A stretch of DNA of 64,000 nt from an uncultured Gammaproteobacteria bacterium (GCA_905478855.1 CAJQKF010000062.1:17421-81420), one strand, 5' to 3'; numbered from the stretch's first letter, positions 50,134 to 60,030 are shown. Numbers and translations: made by a program. Notes: a model not told the origin generated them from the letters alone.

Positions 50134-50865
50134 ATGCCCAAGCAAGTAGCAACCTCTGAGATGAAATTGGAGGCGTGTAACAAGTTAGAATTACGGTTTA
50201 AACAGTTTGGTCTAACAGTTACCGATATTACGATTTTACGTGTCGGAAGTGGATCTCGGCCACATGTCGCCCGCGTTAATGTAGATGGCCAATACGGCGT
50301 TGTTAAAGATCATAGCGGTTGTGATCCACTATTCTCTCGACTACTTGGGAAATTGTTAACGCGACGGGAGATGAGGGCGCTGTATCAGCTTGATGATGTT
50401 GAGGGTGTACCAAAGGTTATTCGGGTATTCGATGCACGTTCATTTTTGATGACCGATTTGGACGCCGTTCCTTTTAGAGGCAGCGTTATGGAAAAAGATC
50501 AGTGGTCCGTTTTTTTTCCAAAGCTCGAAACGTTAATACATCGTATTCATGCTGAAGGCGTTGCTCATTGTGATTTGCGGAGTCTTGATAATACGCTGGT
50601 TACGGCTAAAGGTAATCCCGCAATCGTTGACTTTGTTGGTTGTTTTCGTCGTGGCAAGAACTGGAATATATTGACCTGCTGGATGTTTCGCAGACTCTGT
50701 GCAGTTGATTACTCTGCTATAGGTAAACAAAAGAAAGCTATAGCTCCCTGGCTGCTCTCCAGTAATGAATTTATTGAGAGAAGACAAGAATCGGTATTTT
50801 CGCGATTAGCGCGGAATACAGGTGTCATAATTAGGAAGTTAGCTCGTTCGATGTTTACAAGATAG
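50134..50865 (+). CDS. RIO/lipopolysaccharide-kinase-like protein
   Basis: 243-residue protein with a compact kinase-like fold. The catalytic loop is VAHCDLRSLDNTLV (HCDLR in place of HRDLK, with the metal-binding Asn) and the DFG-like metal Asp is in AIVDFVGCF. A glycine-rich RVGSGSRPHV segment and a lysine in GVVKD are candidate ATP contacts. This resembles the RIO1 and KdkA/Waa kinases of bacteria. A C-terminal basic tail (ARNTGVIIRKLARSMFTR) may contact the membrane. The substrate is unknown. It stands alone between two gaps and converges with mnmA. Confidence 0.75.
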   Translation: MPKQVATSEMKLEACNKLELRFKQFGLTVTDITILRVGSGSRPHVARVNVDGQYGVVKDHSGCDPLFSRLLGKLLTRREMRALYQLDDVEGVPKVIRVFDARSFLMTDLDAVPFRGSVMEKDQWSVFFPKLETLIHRIHAEGVAHCDLRSLDNTLVTAKGNPAIVDFVGCFRRGKNWNILTCWMFRRLCAVDYSAIGKQKKAIAPWLLSSNEFIERRQESVFSRLARNTGVIIRKLARSMFTR

Positions 50866-50918
50866 AGAGCTGACAGCAGGTTTCTAAGAAGTAGATCGTT
50901 TATATATCGGGCAAATAC

Positions 50919-52010
50919 TTATTCGTTAGGTTCCATGGCGTTAACTATCACACCACCACCTAGACATTTGTCATAATCATAGAGCACAATAGATTGACCC
51001 GGTGTAGCTGCCCACTGTGGCTGATCAAACTCTACTTTTAAGGTACCACTACCAACTCGAGATAAGGTGCAGGATTGACTATCTTGTCGATATCGAATTT
51101 TTGCCTGACAAGCGTAGGGTAATCGGGGTGGTAGCTCCGCTACCCAGTGCACTTGATTAGCGTATATATGGCTTCTAAGTAAGTAGGGATCATTCCTTCC
51201 CTGTACGACATACAGTATCTTACGGCTTAAGTCTTTATCTGCAACATACCAAGCTTCCCCTGAGCCACCGATGCCGAGACCTTGACGTTGTCCTATCGTG
51301 TAGTACATCAAACCATCATGCTTGCCGATTACTTCATCGTCTTCGAGATTGCGTATTTCGCCTGGTTTTGGCGGTAAATAGACAGATAAGAACTGTTTGA
51401 ATTTTCTTTCACCAATGAAACATATTCCTGTGCTGTCTTTTCTATCATGGTTGGGGAAAGATAAATCGCTAGCTATTTGTCGAATGTCCTCTTTTAAATA
51501 ATCTCCCAGTGGAAATAGACTACGTTTTAACGCATTCTGTTGCAAGGTATACAGAAAGTACGACTGATCTTTATTGTTATCGATGCCGCTTAGTAGTGTG
51601 TATTTTCTGTTTTGTTGCCCACGTCTGACGTAATGACCCGTTGCAATAAAATCGGCGCCGAGCGTATTAGCGAATTCAAGAAACTCTTTAAACTTTATTT
51701 CTTTATTACACAATATGTCCGGGTTTGGGGTTCGACCGGCTTGGTGTTCACTTAGAAAGTTGGAAAAAACACGTTCCCAATACTCATGTGAAAAGTTGAT
51801 TGTTCGCAGCGGTATTGATAAGAGCTTGCAAACCCCGTTTGCATAGGCCAGATCTTCTTCTGCCGCACAGTACTCAGCCTCATCGTCTTCCTCCCAATTC
51901 TTCATGAAGAGTCCAATTACATCATACCCGGACTCTTTCAGAAGATAGGCAGCAACAGACGAGTCGACACCACCTGACATTCCGACCACCACACGTTGTT
52001 TTGTTATCAA
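50919..52010 (-). CDS. mnmA: tRNA-specific 2-thiouridylase MnmA
   Basis: Adds sulfur at C2 of wobble uridine 34 in Lys, Glu and Gln tRNAs, taking sulfur from the TusE relay. The PP-loop is GMSGGVDSSVAAYLL. The two catalytic cysteines are in PDILCNKEIKF and STGICFIGERKF, and the tRNA-binding RQGLGIGG block follows. The length is 363 residues. It is transcribed leftward and is preceded by a periplasmic protein gene in the same direction, 88 bases away. Confidence 0.97.
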   Translation of the reverse strand: MITKQRVVVGMSGGVDSSVAAYLLKESGYDVIGLFMKNWEEDDEAEYCAAEEDLAYANGVCKLLSIPLRTINFSHEYWERVFSNFLSEHQAGRTPNPDILCNKEIKFKEFLEFANTLGADFIATGHYVRRGQQNRKYTLLSGIDNNKDQSYFLYTLQQNALKRSLFPLGDYLKEDIRQIASDLSFPNHDRKDSTGICFIGERKFKQFLSVYLPPKPGEIRNLEDDEVIGKHDGLMYYTIGQRQGLGIGGSGEAWYVADKDLSRKILYVVQGRNDPYLLRSHIYANQVHWVAELPPRLPYACQAKIRYRQDSQSCTLSRVGSGTLKVEFDQPQWAATPGQSIVLYDYDKCLGGGVIVNAMEPNE

Positions 52011-52098
52011 TTTATATTCTCATCTTTCTCCCGAATTATCGGAAGTCACGTTTATTCAGTGTTTTTTAAAAATAGACAACACGTTTATTTTTGTCCGT

Positions 52099-52776
52099 TC
52101 AATCGTCTGAAGCGCGTTTTAGTTTTAATTTTTTCTTTATATTACTCCACATAGTGGTCTTGGGTTTTTCCTTAATATCGTATTCATTTGAGTTATCAAC
52201 ATATGATGAAAAGAAATAGGGTATATCCTGCCATTCTGCTATTGGTTGCACATAGGGTAATATTCCGTTTCTTTGAAACCAAGAATCGACAGCGAATCGA
52301 TCACCGCTATTTATTTCTTCGATTTGCCCAGCCCAATGTTGGTCGAAGATGGCTTTTCGATAAGCGCGGTTAAGTACTTTATGGTGGGTCAGAAATCCTT
52401 CCTGTTCGAATAATTTCAAATAAGTGGTGGTGTTCAAAGATTCGTCGATACAGTCGAGTTGCCCCGGAAACTCTCCATCATAGTTTAAATCGAGGCCGGT
52501 ATCACGATGTGTAGGCGTGTGTTTACCTACTACTACTTCCATCCAACCGATGGCTTGTTTAATTTGTGTTCGTTCGAGTTCCGCTGTAGCCGCTGCTGGC
52601 TTAAACCATCCAGTAACTTCTCTCCATTCCTGATCAGTTAGTCGAACAACATCCTCTGTTTTACAGCCGAAGTTGTAACACACCCTAAACTCTCTTGCGC
52701 TGTTGGCTTGCAGAACGCTTGTCTGCGCTAATAACATAAGGTAGACAACAACACGCAGGATAACTGGTAATTTCAT
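52099..52776 (-). CDS. Conserved periplasmic protein of unknown function
   Basis: 225 residues with an N-terminal signal peptide (RVVVYLMLLAQTSVLQANS). The mature part has CYNFGCKTEDVVRLTDQEW, GQLDCIDESLNTTTYLKLFE and RFAVDSWFQRNG. Three cysteines (two in CYNFGC, one in LDCID) could form a disulfide or bind a metal. I recall similar proteins in other gammaproteobacteria but no function. The C terminus is lysine-rich. It is upstream of mnmA on the same strand; a shared role is not implied. Confidence 0.78.
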   Translation of the reverse strand: MKLPVILRVVVYLMLLAQTSVLQANSAREFRVCYNFGCKTEDVVRLTDQEWREVTGWFKPAAATAELERTQIKQAIGWMEVVVGKHTPTHRDTGLDLNYDGEFPGQLDCIDESLNTTTYLKLFEQEGFLTHHKVLNRAYRKAIFDQHWAGQIEEINSGDRFAVDSWFQRNGILPYVQPIAEWQDIPYFFSSYVDNSNEYDIKEKPKTTMWSNIKKKLKLKRASDD

Positions 52777-52852
52777 ATGGATGAAAGTCTCTTGAACTTT
52801 TTTACGAACATTTTAATTAATGCCATATTTTAACTGAATAATGGACTGTGAC

Positions 52853-53785
52853 CTAGGTTCTCACAGGTGAAGAAAAATTAAAACTCGAATCCATCATTAT
52901 TAAAAACTGCCTTGCAGCTTCGCTCAAAAATTTTCCCCGTCTAATTACGGAGCCGTAACTCCGCGTTGGGAAAAATTCATCCAATGGAATGCGGGCTAGG
53001 TTTTCATTACCCGTTAGGCAGATATCGGTGACGATAGAAATACCAAGACCTATCGACACATATTTTTTGATGACTTCCCAACCACCCGCCTCCAAAGTGA
53101 CCGTGTAATTAATATTATGTTGCTGAAAAACCATGTCGACCATCCTCCAGGTACTTAAGTGTCGGGGTGGCAAAATAAGACCGTGAGGCCCAATATCTTG
53201 TAACGTGATATTTTTAAGTGCGGAGAGCGGGTGTTCTAACGGCGTTATTAGTACCGGATTGAATTCGAATATGGGGTGATACTGAATGTCGTCAGGTACT
53301 TCAAGCATCGATCCGATAGCGAAGTCTGCAGTATCGGCACGTAACATCGCCATACCGTCGCGACCTGTAACATTGTGCAACTTTATCCGGATTCCGGGGT
53401 ATTGTTGACTAAACTTCTGTAAGGCATCCGGCAGGATATATAATATAGTAGATTCACCGGCAGCTATATTTAGTTCGCCTTTTTCTAAACTTCCGCTACG
53501 TTCGGTAAATGTCTCATTTAGAGAATCAATTCCTTGCACTAAAGGGCGTGAAATTTCCAAAAGGGTAATGCCTTCCGGAGTTAAACGAATACTTGGACCG
53601 CGCCGTTCGAATAGCGTTGTATCCAGTTCTCGTTCTAACGCCTGAATTTGAAGTGATACCGAAGGCTGGCTGAGAAATAGTTTTTCAGCGGCCTTGGAAA
53701 TACTGCCACATGCTGCTGTAGTGCAAAATGCTCGAAGTTGTTTCAGTCGATTTTGCTTATAATAAGGCGTAGCATTTGAGTTCAT
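52853..53785 (-). CDS. LysR-family regulator (CysB/CbbR-like)
   Basis: 310-residue LysR-type transcriptional regulator. The N-terminal winged helix is LKQLRAFCTTAACGSISKAAEKLFLSQPSVSLQI, split by the turn. The rest is a two-lobed effector domain (about residues 95-300). ATG 53785 was chosen over an upstream in-frame start because it gives a normal LysR N terminus. A perfect inverted repeat at 53813-53833 lies 27 bases upstream, a likely autoregulatory site. Targets and effector are unknown. clpS and clpA are divergent but 314 bases away. Confidence 0.9.
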   Translation of the reverse strand: MNSNATPYYKQNRLKQLRAFCTTAACGSISKAAEKLFLSQPSVSLQIQALERELDTTLFERRGPSIRLTPEGITLLEISRPLVQGIDSLNETFTERSGSLEKGELNIAAGESTILYILPDALQKFSQQYPGIRIKLHNVTGRDGMAMLRADTADFAIGSMLEVPDDIQYHPIFEFNPVLITPLEHPLSALKNITLQDIGPHGLILPPRHLSTWRMVDMVFQQHNINYTVTLEAGGWEVIKKYVSIGLGISIVTDICLTGNENLARIPLDEFFPTRSYGSVIRRGKFLSEAARQFLIMMDSSFNFSSPVRT

Positions 53786-53812
53786 GGGAAATTCGATAAT
53801 TGGGAAAATTAA

Positions 53813-53833
53813 TAATAAACACAATGTTTATTA
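53813..53833. promoter_or_regulatory. Probable LysR operator (T-N11-A inverted repeat)
   Basis: TAATAAAC, five bases (ACAAT), GTTTATTA: perfect 8-base arms that fit the T-N11-A pattern of LysR binding sites. It lies just upstream of the leftward LysR gene. The rest of the 314-base gap to clpS is AT-rich and without genes. Confidence 0.6.
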
Positions 53834-53988
53834 ATGTGTCAAATATATAGGCCAGATGTAACATATAACTACAAAGTTCTGCTTCTACCCGTCAATAATG
53901 CTCAGGCTAGTGGTTAATTTGGTTCCCGAACACCAATGGAAAGCATACTTAAAATTTTAAGTAAAAAATTAATCATTAGACAGGGACT

Positions 53989-54017
53989 TGAGAAATGAAG
54001 TAAATGGGACTATTTTC
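53989..54017 (+). promoter_or_regulatory. Possible promoter before clpS
   Basis: TTGAGA (53989-53994), 17 bases, TATTTT (54012-54017), about 80 bases before the clpS ATG. The boxes are imperfect and this is a weak call. Confidence 0.3.
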
Positions 54018-54099
54018 TTCTGTACAAATGTAGTTTCAATATAAGGTCAATTGATGACTGCTTAAATTTCCGTCTAGTTACACGTCAAATAGATACTTA

Positions 54100-54420
54100 A
54101 TGAGTGATTCTAAAGAAATTCAGCGTGGTGGAAGTACCACGCTTCAGGAAGCGAAGCCGAAAACGAAGAAACCACGACTCTATAAAGTTGTGTTGATCAA
54201 TGATGATTACACACCTATGGAGTTTGTTGTTTCGGTGCTGGAGCGATTCTTTCACAAGAATCGGGAACAAGCAGTGGCGATTATGCTTACAATTCACAAC
54301 AAAGGCAGTGCTGTATGCGGTTTATTTTCTTATGAGATTGCTGAAACCAAAGTACAACAAGTGCTAGGTTTTTCTCAGGAAAACGAGCATCCGTTGCAAT
54401 GCACTATGGAGCCAGAATAA
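54100..54420 (+). CDS. clpS: ATP-dependent Clp protease adaptor ClpS
   Basis: Adaptor that recognises N-degron residues and hands substrates to ClpA. The 106-residue protein has the family core [25 protein letters not shown] and a later [16 protein letters not shown] segment; the NDDYTPM loop forms part of the N-end residue pocket. A flexible, charged N-terminal tail of about 25 residues precedes it. The stop overlaps the clpA ATG (TAATG), the classical clpSA arrangement. Confidence 0.97.
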   Translation: MSDSKEIQRGGSTTLQEAKPKTKKPRLYKVVLINDDYTPMEFVVSVLERFFHKNREQAVAIMLTIHNKGSAVCGLFSYEIAETKVQQVLGFSQENEHPLQCTMEPE

Positions 54421-56678
54421 TGCTAGCGAGAGAACTTGAGATATCTTTGAACTTGGCGATTCAATTTGCTCGAAATGCTAATCATGAGATTATAACTGTC
54501 GAGCATTTACTAATGTCATTGCTTGATAACCCATCAGCTATTGAGGTTATTAGGGGGTGTGGTGGTGATATCGAGACACTCAGGAGTCAGTTAAAAACGT
54601 TCCTTGATGATCAAGTTCCACACAATGCTGAGGAAAGTACGAAAACTGACCCGCAGCCCGGACTTGGCTTTCAGCGGGTTATTCAAAGAGCAATTATTCA
54701 TGTGCAAAGTTCCGGCCAGAAAGAAGTGGATGGTTGTAATGTACTTGTGGCAATTTACTCTGAGCGTGAATCCCATGCAGTGTATTTCCTAAATCAACAA
54801 GATGTCGGACGTTTGGACGTTGTCAATTATATTTCCCATGGTGTTGGGCGAGGCGCATCCGATTCTGGTGATTTTGATTCAGCATCTGATAACGACGGGG
54901 ACGACTCCGAACAGGAAGTTGAAGGTGCATTAAGTGCATTTGCTACTAATTTAAATGAATTAGCGGCCGAAGGGAAAATTGATCCTTTAATAGGGCGGGC
55001 GTTGGAAGTCGAAAGAACCCAGCAAATACTATGTCGGCGGCGGAAAAATAACCCGTTACTTGTCGGCGAAGCCGGCGTTGGAAAGACTGCGATAGCTGAA
55101 GGACTGGCAAAAAATATTGTCGATGGGAACGTTCCAGAGATATTGCAGGACGCGACGATTTTTGCCCTTGATTTGGGTTTATTGGTTGCGGGTACTAAAT
55201 ATCGCGGTGACTTTGAACAGCGCTTGAAATCGGTGCTCAAGGAGCTTCAGGAGACTGATGGTGCGGTTCTTTTCATTGATGAGATTCATACTATCATTGG
55301 TGCCGGCTCTGCGTCCGGTGGCGCTATGGACGCATCAAATTTATTAAAACCATTATTAGCTTCTGGCTCGTTAAAGTGTATTGGTTCCACTACGTTTCAA
55401 GAATACCGTACTATTTTTGAAAAGGATCGAGCTTTATCTAGACGATTCCAGAAAGTGGATATTGGTGAACCCAGCGTAGAAGAAACCATTGAAATCCTCC
55501 GAGGATTAAAGACTCGATTCGAAGAGCATCATGACGTTACATATACTCAGCCTGCATTGCGCACTGCAGCTGAACTATCGGCCCGATATATAAATGATCG
55601 TTTTTTACCGGATAAAGCCATAGACGTTATTGACGAAGCCGGTGCTTATAATCAACTTTTGGCAAAATCAAAGCGAAAACGTACGGTATCGGTTAAGGAT
55701 ATAGAAACCGTTGTATCAAAAATTGCGAGAATACCTCCAAAAACTGTTTCGGTTACGGATAAGGAATCTCTTATAAATCTGGACCGCGATCTCAAAAATA
55801 TGGTTTTTGGACAAGATGCTGCTATTGAGGGTTTGGTTAGTGCCATAAAACTATCTCGTGCAGGGCTTGGTAACGCTGAGAAACCAATATCGTCGTTTCT
55901 ATTTAGCGGTCCAACAGGTGTTGGTAAAACCGAAGTTACTCGGCAACTGGCGATGACATTGGGTATCGAGCTAGTACGTTTTGATATGTCGGAATATATG
56001 GAAAGACATACTGTTTCCCGTCTTATTGGTGCTCCTCCGGGGTATGTGGGGTTTGATCAAGGTGGGCTATTAACTGAGGCTATAACTAAAAATCCTCATG
56101 CAGTCTTATTACTTGATGAAATTGAAAAAGCTCATCCTGAGGTATTTAACATTCTTCTGCAGGTTATGGATTATGGAACGCTAACGGATAATAATGGCCG
56201 AAAGGCTGATTTTCGAAACGTTATTATTATCATGACTACGAATGCTGGCGCAGAACAAATTTCACGAAACACTATGGGATTTGTCAGTCAGGATCACAGC
56301 ACGGATAGTAATCTGGCTATACAGAAATTATTTACACCTGAGTTTCGTAATCGTCTTGATTCAATAATTCAATTTAATTCATTAGATGAGTCAACAATTA
56401 GTCATGTTGTTAATAAATTTATACTTGAATTAGAACAACAATTGCTAGAAAGAAACGTACGAATTGAGCTTGACCCAGAAGTACGCACCTGGTTAGGAGC
56501 GAAAGGCTTCGATCCCGTTATGGGAGCGCGGCCGATGGCGCGTCTAATTCATGAAAAAATCAAGCGTGAGCTAGCAGACGAATTGTTGTTTGGTAAGCTA
56601 GAGAAGGGAGGGCACGTCACGGTCACGGTGGTAGATGACGAGTTGAGATTCGACTTTTCTGCGGATGCTAACGCTTAA
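54420..56678 (+). CDS. clpA: ATP-dependent Clp protease ATP-binding subunit ClpA
   Basis: AAA+ unfoldase that feeds substrates to ClpP. The N-domain (about residues 1-150) binds ClpS. The first ATPase domain has Walker A GEAGVGKTAIAEGL and Walker B VLFIDEIHTIIGAGSASGG. The second has GPTGVGKTEVTRQL, LLLDEIEKAHPEV and GARPMARLIHEKIK. The length is 752 residues from ATG 54420, which overlaps the clpS stop. It converges with the DUF3108 gene, overlapping by a few bases. Confidence 0.97.
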   Translation: MLARELEISLNLAIQFARNANHEIITVEHLLMSLLDNPSAIEVIRGCGGDIETLRSQLKTFLDDQVPHNAEESTKTDPQPGLGFQRVIQRAIIHVQSSGQKEVDGCNVLVAIYSERESHAVYFLNQQDVGRLDVVNYISHGVGRGASDSGDFDSASDNDGDDSEQEVEGALSAFATNLNELAAEGKIDPLIGRALEVERTQQILCRRRKNNPLLVGEAGVGKTAIAEGLAKNIVDGNVPEILQDATIFALDLGLLVAGTKYRGDFEQRLKSVLKELQETDGAVLFIDEIHTIIGAGSASGGAMDASNLLKPLLASGSLKCIGSTTFQEYRTIFEKDRALSRRFQKVDIGEPSVEETIEILRGLKTRFEEHHDVTYTQPALRTAAELSARYINDRFLPDKAIDVIDEAGAYNQLLAKSKRKRTVSVKDIETVVSKIARIPPKTVSVTDKESLINLDRDLKNMVFGQDAAIEGLVSAIKLSRAGLGNAEKPISSFLFSGPTGVGKTEVTRQLAMTLGIELVRFDMSEYMERHTVSRLIGAPPGYVGFDQGGLLTEAITKNPHAVLLLDEIEKAHPEVFNILLQVMDYGTLTDNNGRKADFRNVIIIMTTNAGAEQISRNTMGFVSQDHSTDSNLAIQKLFTPEFRNRLDSIIQFNSLDESTISHVVNKFILELEQQLLERNVRIELDPEVRTWLGAKGFDPVMGARPMARLIHEKIKRELADELLFGKLEKGGHVTVTVVDDELRFDFSADANA

Positions 56679-57372
56679 TCTCGAGTGTGGTCTTTTTACC
56701 CGATTTTGTACGTTGGATCAGTAAGGGTATATGGGTGTCAGTTTCCACCCATATATCCATCCAGACTTTTGTATTGTTTGGATGGATACGCTTCCAGTAG
56801 GAAGTTTTGTAATTAACCTTGTTGATAGTTATGTCTTCGTTGGTTTGAAAGATATATTTTGCGTTAGAGAAGTTGTTTCGATGTATAAGGGTAATAGCTC
56901 GATCATTTAGTTTGTTCTTTTCGAGGAACATTGCACCAATTGGAAATAATTCAGATTCGATGAGAATGTTTTTTACACTTACCTGTTTTTCTTTATCTAA
57001 GGAAAGCGAATATCCGTTACTTGTTGGTATAACCCTCGTGGTTCCTTTCCTTTTTCCTCGACGCTGTTGAGTGTAATCCAACACTTCCCAACTGTTTTCT
57101 GAGAGTTGTAGCGATAATTTTTCATCTGATTGCTTAGCTCCCAACATGGCTGCAACATTGTTCGGTATGACAATGATTTCAATTTCGTATTTTTTCTGGC
57201 CTAGTTTAGATATTTCAACAGTTGTTAGACCCGCTTTGTGACCGCGTACCATTAGATTGTATTCGAGGGAAATATCTCTAGGCTGCAGTGGTGATGCTGA
57301 CGCTGGAACATATAGACCGATCAGTATTAATGTAAACAATCTTAATTGGCTTGCTAGACTAAATATCTTCAT
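56668..57372 (-). CDS. DUF3108 exported protein
   Basis: 234-residue exported protein of unknown function. After a signal peptide (SLASQLRLFTLILIGLYVPASAS) it has the DUF3108 pattern: LEYNLMVRGHKAGLTTVEI, DYTQQRRGKRKGTT and the C-terminal WMDIWVETDTHIPLLIQRTK. The protein is predicted to be beta-rich and periplasmic. ATG 57372 overlaps the 3' end of purN by 14 bases, so it is probably translated from the purMN message. This purM-purN-DUF3108 order is common in gammaproteobacteria. Confidence 0.86.
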   Translation of the reverse strand: MKIFSLASQLRLFTLILIGLYVPASASPLQPRDISLEYNLMVRGHKAGLTTVEISKLGQKKYEIEIIVIPNNVAAMLGAKQSDEKLSLQLSENSWEVLDYTQQRRGKRKGTTRVIPTSNGYSLSLDKEKQVSVKNILIESELFPIGAMFLEKNKLNDRAITLIHRNNFSNAKYIFQTNEDITINKVNYKTSYWKRIHPNNTKVWMDIWVETDTHIPLLIQRTKSGKKTTLEIKR

Positions 57373-58018
57373 AGTCAATAACTTTTCCATTAGTGGTCAG
57401 AGGCTGATGGTCCAAGACCATCGAGGTTTCGTTAATAACAAGTCGATGAGTCGCTAACCATTGAATAACCGTTGGGTAAATTCTATGTTCTATTTGATGT
57501 ACACGGTTTTGTAATGACTCAGGAGTATCATTAGAGTGAACAGTTATTCGTCCTTGTAAGATATTTGGCCCAGTGTCCAATTCAGGCGTTACTAAGTGAA
57601 CTGATGCGCCATGATGGGTCTCGCCTTCGGATAATGTTCTAACGTGGGTATCTAGCCCTTTAAATTTTGGTAAGAGTGATGGGTGAATGTTGATTAACTT
57701 GTTTCGGTAACGATTAACGAACCAGTGACTGAATATTCGCATAAAGCCTGCAAGAACAACCAACTCGGCACCAGCTCGATCAATGGCGTCTCCAATAGCC
57801 TGATCAAATGTAAGTCGGTCGGGAAATGAGGTGTGATCAATAATCTTGGTCTTCAAATTTGCATACTCCGCACGTTTAAGACCATATGCTAACGCTTGGT
57901 TACTGACTACAAGCTGAATATCGCAAGGAATATTATCTTTTTGTATCGCGTCAATAATAGCTTGTAAATTGGAGCCACTACCAGAAATGAGAACGGCTAT
58001 TTTTAATCGATCTGACAT
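57359..58018 (-). CDS. purN: Phosphoribosylglycinamide formyltransferase
   Basis: Folate-dependent GART that formylates GAR in purine synthesis. The N terminus is IAVLISGSGSNLQAIIDAI. The active-site region is LVVLAGFMRIFSHWFVNRY and the catalytic stretch is NIHPSLLPKFKGLDTH, with HHGASVHLVTPELDTGPNI following (N-H-D catalytic set). The length is 219 residues. It lies one base after purM, same strand. Confidence 0.96.
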   Translation of the reverse strand: MSDRLKIAVLISGSGSNLQAIIDAIQKDNIPCDIQLVVSNQALAYGLKRAEYANLKTKIIDHTSFPDRLTFDQAIGDAIDRAGAELVVLAGFMRIFSHWFVNRYRNKLINIHPSLLPKFKGLDTHVRTLSEGETHHGASVHLVTPELDTGPNILQGRITVHSNDTPESLQNRVHQIEHRIYPTVIQWLATHRLVINETSMVLDHQPLTTNGKVIDYEDI

Positions 58019-58019
58019 C

Positions 58020-59057
58020 TTATTTTAAGGTAACACTTCCGTCGCCAGTTGTAATAGTGCCGATAACTGAGACTACTTCACCGGTCTCAACTAATGAACG
58101 TTTGGCTTGATTAACAGCGTCTGGACGTACTACTACTATCATGCCAATACCGCAATTGAAGGTTCGATACATTTCGTCAGTCGCGATATTTCCATTCTTT
58201 TGTAGCCAGTTGAAAATTATTGGCCATTGCCACTGAGAGGTATCAATCACAGCGTCAAAGTCGTTAGTGAGGACACGATTTACATTGCCTGGTAATCCTC
58301 CCCCGGTTATATGAGCTATTGCGCTTATCGATGTAGTGGCTCTTAATGCAAGTATGGACTTTACATATATCCGTGTTGGCTCGATCAAGTGATCGATAAG
58401 CGATTTCCCATCTAAACTATCGGTAAGTGCTGCACCACTCGATTTTATTATGTTACGTATTAATGAGTATCCGTTTGAGTGGGGGCCACTCGAGTGAATT
58501 CCCAGAATAACGTCGCCTTGGCGTAGTTCTCCACCGTCAATAATTTCCGATCGTTCAATAACTCCAACACCGAAGCCTGCCAAGTCATAATCGTTTTTTG
58601 CATACATGCCAGGCATCTCGGCCGTTTCTCCGCCAAGTAGCGCTGCGCCACTCTGTAGGCAACCTTCGGCGATTCCCGCAACCACGTCTTCACCGTGATC
58701 GGGGTCTAATTTTGCGGTCGCGAAATAATCTAGAAAAAACAACGGCTCGGCGCCGCAAACGATAATGTCGTTTACACACATGGCAACCAGATCGATCCCG
58801 ATCGTATTGTGTCGTTTACTTTCAATAGCAAGTTTAAGTTTCGTTCCTACTCCGTCAGTTCCGGCAACAAGCACAGGGTCCTTGTATTTTTCAGTATCAA
58901 GCTGAAATAAGCCGCCGAAGCCACCAATTCCTCCGAGACACTCACCGCGTCTTGTTTTAGCTGCGATAGGTTTTATTCTTTCAACGAGTGCCTCACCGGC
59001 ATCGATGTCCACTCCGGATGACTTATAGGACAAACTTTCAGGTTTTTTTGTTGGCAT
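58020..59057 (-). CDS. purM: Phosphoribosylformylglycinamidine cyclo-ligase
   Basis: AIR synthetase, which closes the imidazole ring in purine synthesis with ATP. Blocks include [64 protein letters not shown] and [15 protein letters not shown]. The length of 345 residues is normal. It is transcribed leftward with purN, and divergent from hda with a 120-base shared gap. Confidence 0.97.
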   Translation of the reverse strand: MPTKKPESLSYKSSGVDIDAGEALVERIKPIAAKTRRGECLGGIGGFGGLFQLDTEKYKDPVLVAGTDGVGTKLKLAIESKRHNTIGIDLVAMCVNDIIVCGAEPLFFLDYFATAKLDPDHGEDVVAGIAEGCLQSGAALLGGETAEMPGMYAKNDYDLAGFGVGVIERSEIIDGGELRQGDVILGIHSSGPHSNGYSLIRNIIKSSGAALTDSLDGKSLIDHLIEPTRIYVKSILALRATTSISAIAHITGGGLPGNVNRVLTNDFDAVIDTSQWQWPIIFNWLQKNGNIATDEMYRTFNCGIGMIVVVRPDAVNQAKRSLVETGEVVSVIGTITTGDGSVTLK

Positions 59058-59208
59058 GAGGAATAATTTGTTCGTAAACGGTTAATAAAGCAACTGGTAA
59101 ATTGGATGCTGGAAGTAGGTCGATTATAATCCAGACTGAAGGGTCAACGTTCACATCTACGCGGGATTATGCGATTTTTTGTCTTTTGACCCAAAAATCG
59201 CGATTGAA

Positions 59209-59946
59209 ATGTTATTTTACTCAAAATTGGGGTGCAGGACTATTTCTGAAAATACACAAGTCAGCTTGCCACTTGTTACGGATGCCCGTAGGTCATTGGA
59301 ATCTTACTATGTCGGTCCCAATACTGAACTCTTACATATACTGACACAACTCACACATCAAAGTCAGGTACGGATGGTTTTCCTCTATGGCCCGACCGGG
59401 ACGGGTAAATCCCATCTTCTAAATGGTGTGATTACTAGTTCAGGGGTATCGGGTAATTATATACCGTTGTCGGTGCCAGGCGCTGGCCTAGATTTATTGA
59501 CGACAATTGATAAACCCATGTTGGTATGCTTTGATGACGCCGAAAAGGTTTCGACAGACGCCCAGGTAGAGCGTAACTTGCTTGGACTTTATGAAAGAGT
59601 AATGGCCCAAAATGGTTGGATTGTGGTTTCCAGTCAATTTTCTCCATCCCAATCCGGGATTAAGTTAAAGGATCTAGTTAGTCGTTTTAACAGTGGTTTA
59701 GTTTATCGAATCAAAGAATTAAACGATGAGCAAAAGGCTGAGGCTTTTTCTTGGGCCGCTCGACGTCGTGGTCTTGAGTTAACAGAGGAAACCGTTACGT
59801 GGGTGTTACGACGAGCGCCTCGCGAAACTCAGTCTCTATTTTTGCTATTAGACAAAATTGACCAAACTGCGCTGCAGACCGGAGAACGGGTAACAATACC
59901 GTTCTTACGTAAGCATAAAATACTAGAGAGTCGGTTAATTGCGTAG
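59209..59946 (+). CDS. hda: DnaA regulatory inactivator Hda
   Basis: AAA+ DnaA paralogue that, with the beta clamp, stimulates ATP hydrolysis by DnaA to block over-initiation. Walker A is LYGPTGTGKSHLLNG and Walker B is LVCFDDAEKV, and a C-terminal lid with VLRRAPRETQSLFLLLDKID follows. A QVSLPLV stretch near the N terminus is a candidate clamp-binding peptide (QL-x-L-P-L-type). The start is uncertain: ATG 59209 or the TTG at 59179. Position divergent from purM is the usual gammaproteobacterial context. Confidence 0.9.
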   Translation: MLFYSKLGCRTISENTQVSLPLVTDARRSLESYYVGPNTELLHILTQLTHQSQVRMVFLYGPTGTGKSHLLNGVITSSGVSGNYIPLSVPGAGLDLLTTIDKPMLVCFDDAEKVSTDAQVERNLLGLYERVMAQNGWIVVSSQFSPSQSGIKLKDLVSRFNSGLVYRIKELNDEQKAEAFSWAARRRGLELTEETVTWVLRRAPRETQSLFLLLDKIDQTALQTGERVTIPFLRKHKILESRLIA

Positions 59947-60030
59947 TATTTTTACCAGGTATGCTTTTATATGATTTCAGCGGATTTGAAAGAAAAATTC
60001 ATAATGCATTTATAAAAACGGGAAAGTGAT

